64,000 nt of DNA from Saccharicrinis carchari. GTDB lineage: Bacteria > Bacteroidota > Bacteroidia > Bacteroidales > Marinilabiliaceae. Shown in pieces: positions 63,535 to 64,000 of this stretch (its first letter is position 1; each line of letters begins with the position of its first letter). Location of the stretch: contig NZ_FXTB01000001.1 in the NCBI RefSeq assembly GCF_900182605.1, forward strand, positions 434,001 to 498,000, given 5' to 3'. Under the pieces are notes generated by a model. It was not told where the DNA came from. It saw only the letters and a list, made by a program, of their open reading frames with translations, and made no database searches. Made by a program: the position numbers and the translations under genes.

Positions 63535-64000
63535 TTAATTAACAATCAACTTTTCTGTTCTCTTGTTGCCATTTGATTCAAGAACTACAAAATACAATCC
63601 TTTGGATAGCTGGCTCAAATCTACAATGGTTTCGGAATCATTCATAAATTCAGAGAATACTAATTTACCCGAAACAGTGTAAAGCGATAATTTTGTTTTA
63701 TGGGTATATGTATTATCAAAAATTACTCTGGTATGTGATGATGCCGGGTTGGGACTCAAACTAAAAATAGCTTGCTTAAACTCATCATCGACAGAAGTGA
63801 TTGATGGTGGCAATAATACTGCATCTATCACGTGTACTACTCCATTCTCGGTCATAATGTCGGCTACGCTTACCAATGCATTATTTATTTTAACTACACC
63901 TTTCATTATCGAAACTGTTACATTCTCACCTTGCAGGGTAGCAATCATTTGTCCGTCACTTAAATCGGTACTCATGGCTTTAGCACCTACCACATGGTAC
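63535..64000 (-). CDS. fasciclin domain protein with T9SS type A C-terminal domain (N-terminus outside window)
   Basis: The visible 154 residues are the end of a larger secreted protein; the frame stays open to base 64000. The first ~65 are the end of a FAS1 domain (YHVVGAKAMS, VTVSIMKGVVKINNALVSVA, NGVVHVIDAVLLPP). After a short linker comes the ~75-residue type A sorting domain (FSLSPNPASSHTRVIF, LSLYTVSGKLVFS, LSKGLYFVVLESNG, TEKLIVN), so the protein is exported by the type IX system, independently of the type B pathway of the PKD protein. Confidence 0.9.
   Translation of the reverse strand, partial: YHVVGAKAMSTDLSDGQMIATLQGENVTVSIMKGVVKINNALVSVADIMTENGVVHVIDAVLLPPSITSVDDEFKQAIFSLSPNPASSHTRVIFDNTYTHKTKLSLYTVSGKLVFSEFMNDSETIVDLSQLSKGLYFVVLESNGNKRTEKLIVN

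Overview
The window is a 64 kb chromosomal segment of a low-GC member of the Bacteroidota. Several things point there: a PKD-repeat adhesin with the gliding-motility-type C-terminal sorting domain, next to a PorP/SprF protein and an OmpA/TPR/PD40 protein (type IX secretion accessories); a partial fasciclin protein with a type A sorting domain; a serine-palmitoyltransferase-like enzyme; a six-domain S1 protein; DUF3822 next to rsmD; and upstream sequences matching the Bacteroidota -7 element TAnnTTTG (for example before rpsA and oadA). An affiliation near the Marinilabiliales is only a guess from gene content. No rRNA, tRNA or CRISPR array was seen.

Layout. 1-9.8 kb is housekeeping: a partial Xaa-Pro aminopeptidase, a GIN-like secreted protein, pyk and aroQ, a divergent xerD, the rsmD/DUF3822/membrane-anchored gene set, and a RecD-like helicase. 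9.8-12.6 kb is a looser accessory stretch with non-coding DNA, a 2TM protein, a CPBP protease, and an in-frame chimera of an IS3-type OrfA helix-turn-helix with an internally deleted KilA-N protein. 12.6-19.7 kb is a minus-strand nucleotide-sugar block: ugd, UDP-xylose synthase, rfbA, then rfbC-rfbD-pgm. rfbB is absent from the window. 20.0-23.6 kb holds a VWA lipoprotein, a small Bor-like lipoprotein and an FAD-linked oxidase. 23.7-26.9 kb is rpsA, a STAS protein and RNase Z. 27-35 kb has a pRiA4b ORF-3-like protein, an SLC13 transporter, a TPR protein, an OadA-like carboxyltransferase with two tandem biotinyl domains, an EamA transporter and a WecA/MraY-type transferase.

35.0-52.6 kb is the most interesting region. 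It has two divergent arms. The minus arm runs from a 1448-residue PKD adhesin through a REC protein fused to a histidine-kinase-like module that lacks its histidine, a lipoprotein and a small secreted protein to a hybrid histidine kinase. The plus arm runs PorP/SprF, OmpA/TPR/PD40, an ABCG-like half transporter with a large extra N-terminal region, a second copy of the small secreted protein family, and a degenerate SpoIID-like protein, and it ends at a strong bidirectional terminator. The pair of paralogous small secreted proteins, one on each arm, and the two signalling proteins suggest one surface-assembly module with its own sensory control. That is inference.

52.7-64 kb returns to metabolism and repair: an Spt-like enzyme, an AddB-like PD-(D/E)XK nuclease, sucA-sucB, a TRIC-family channel, a DUF493 protein, a small outer-membrane barrel, and a partial fasciclin/type IX-sorted protein running off the right edge.
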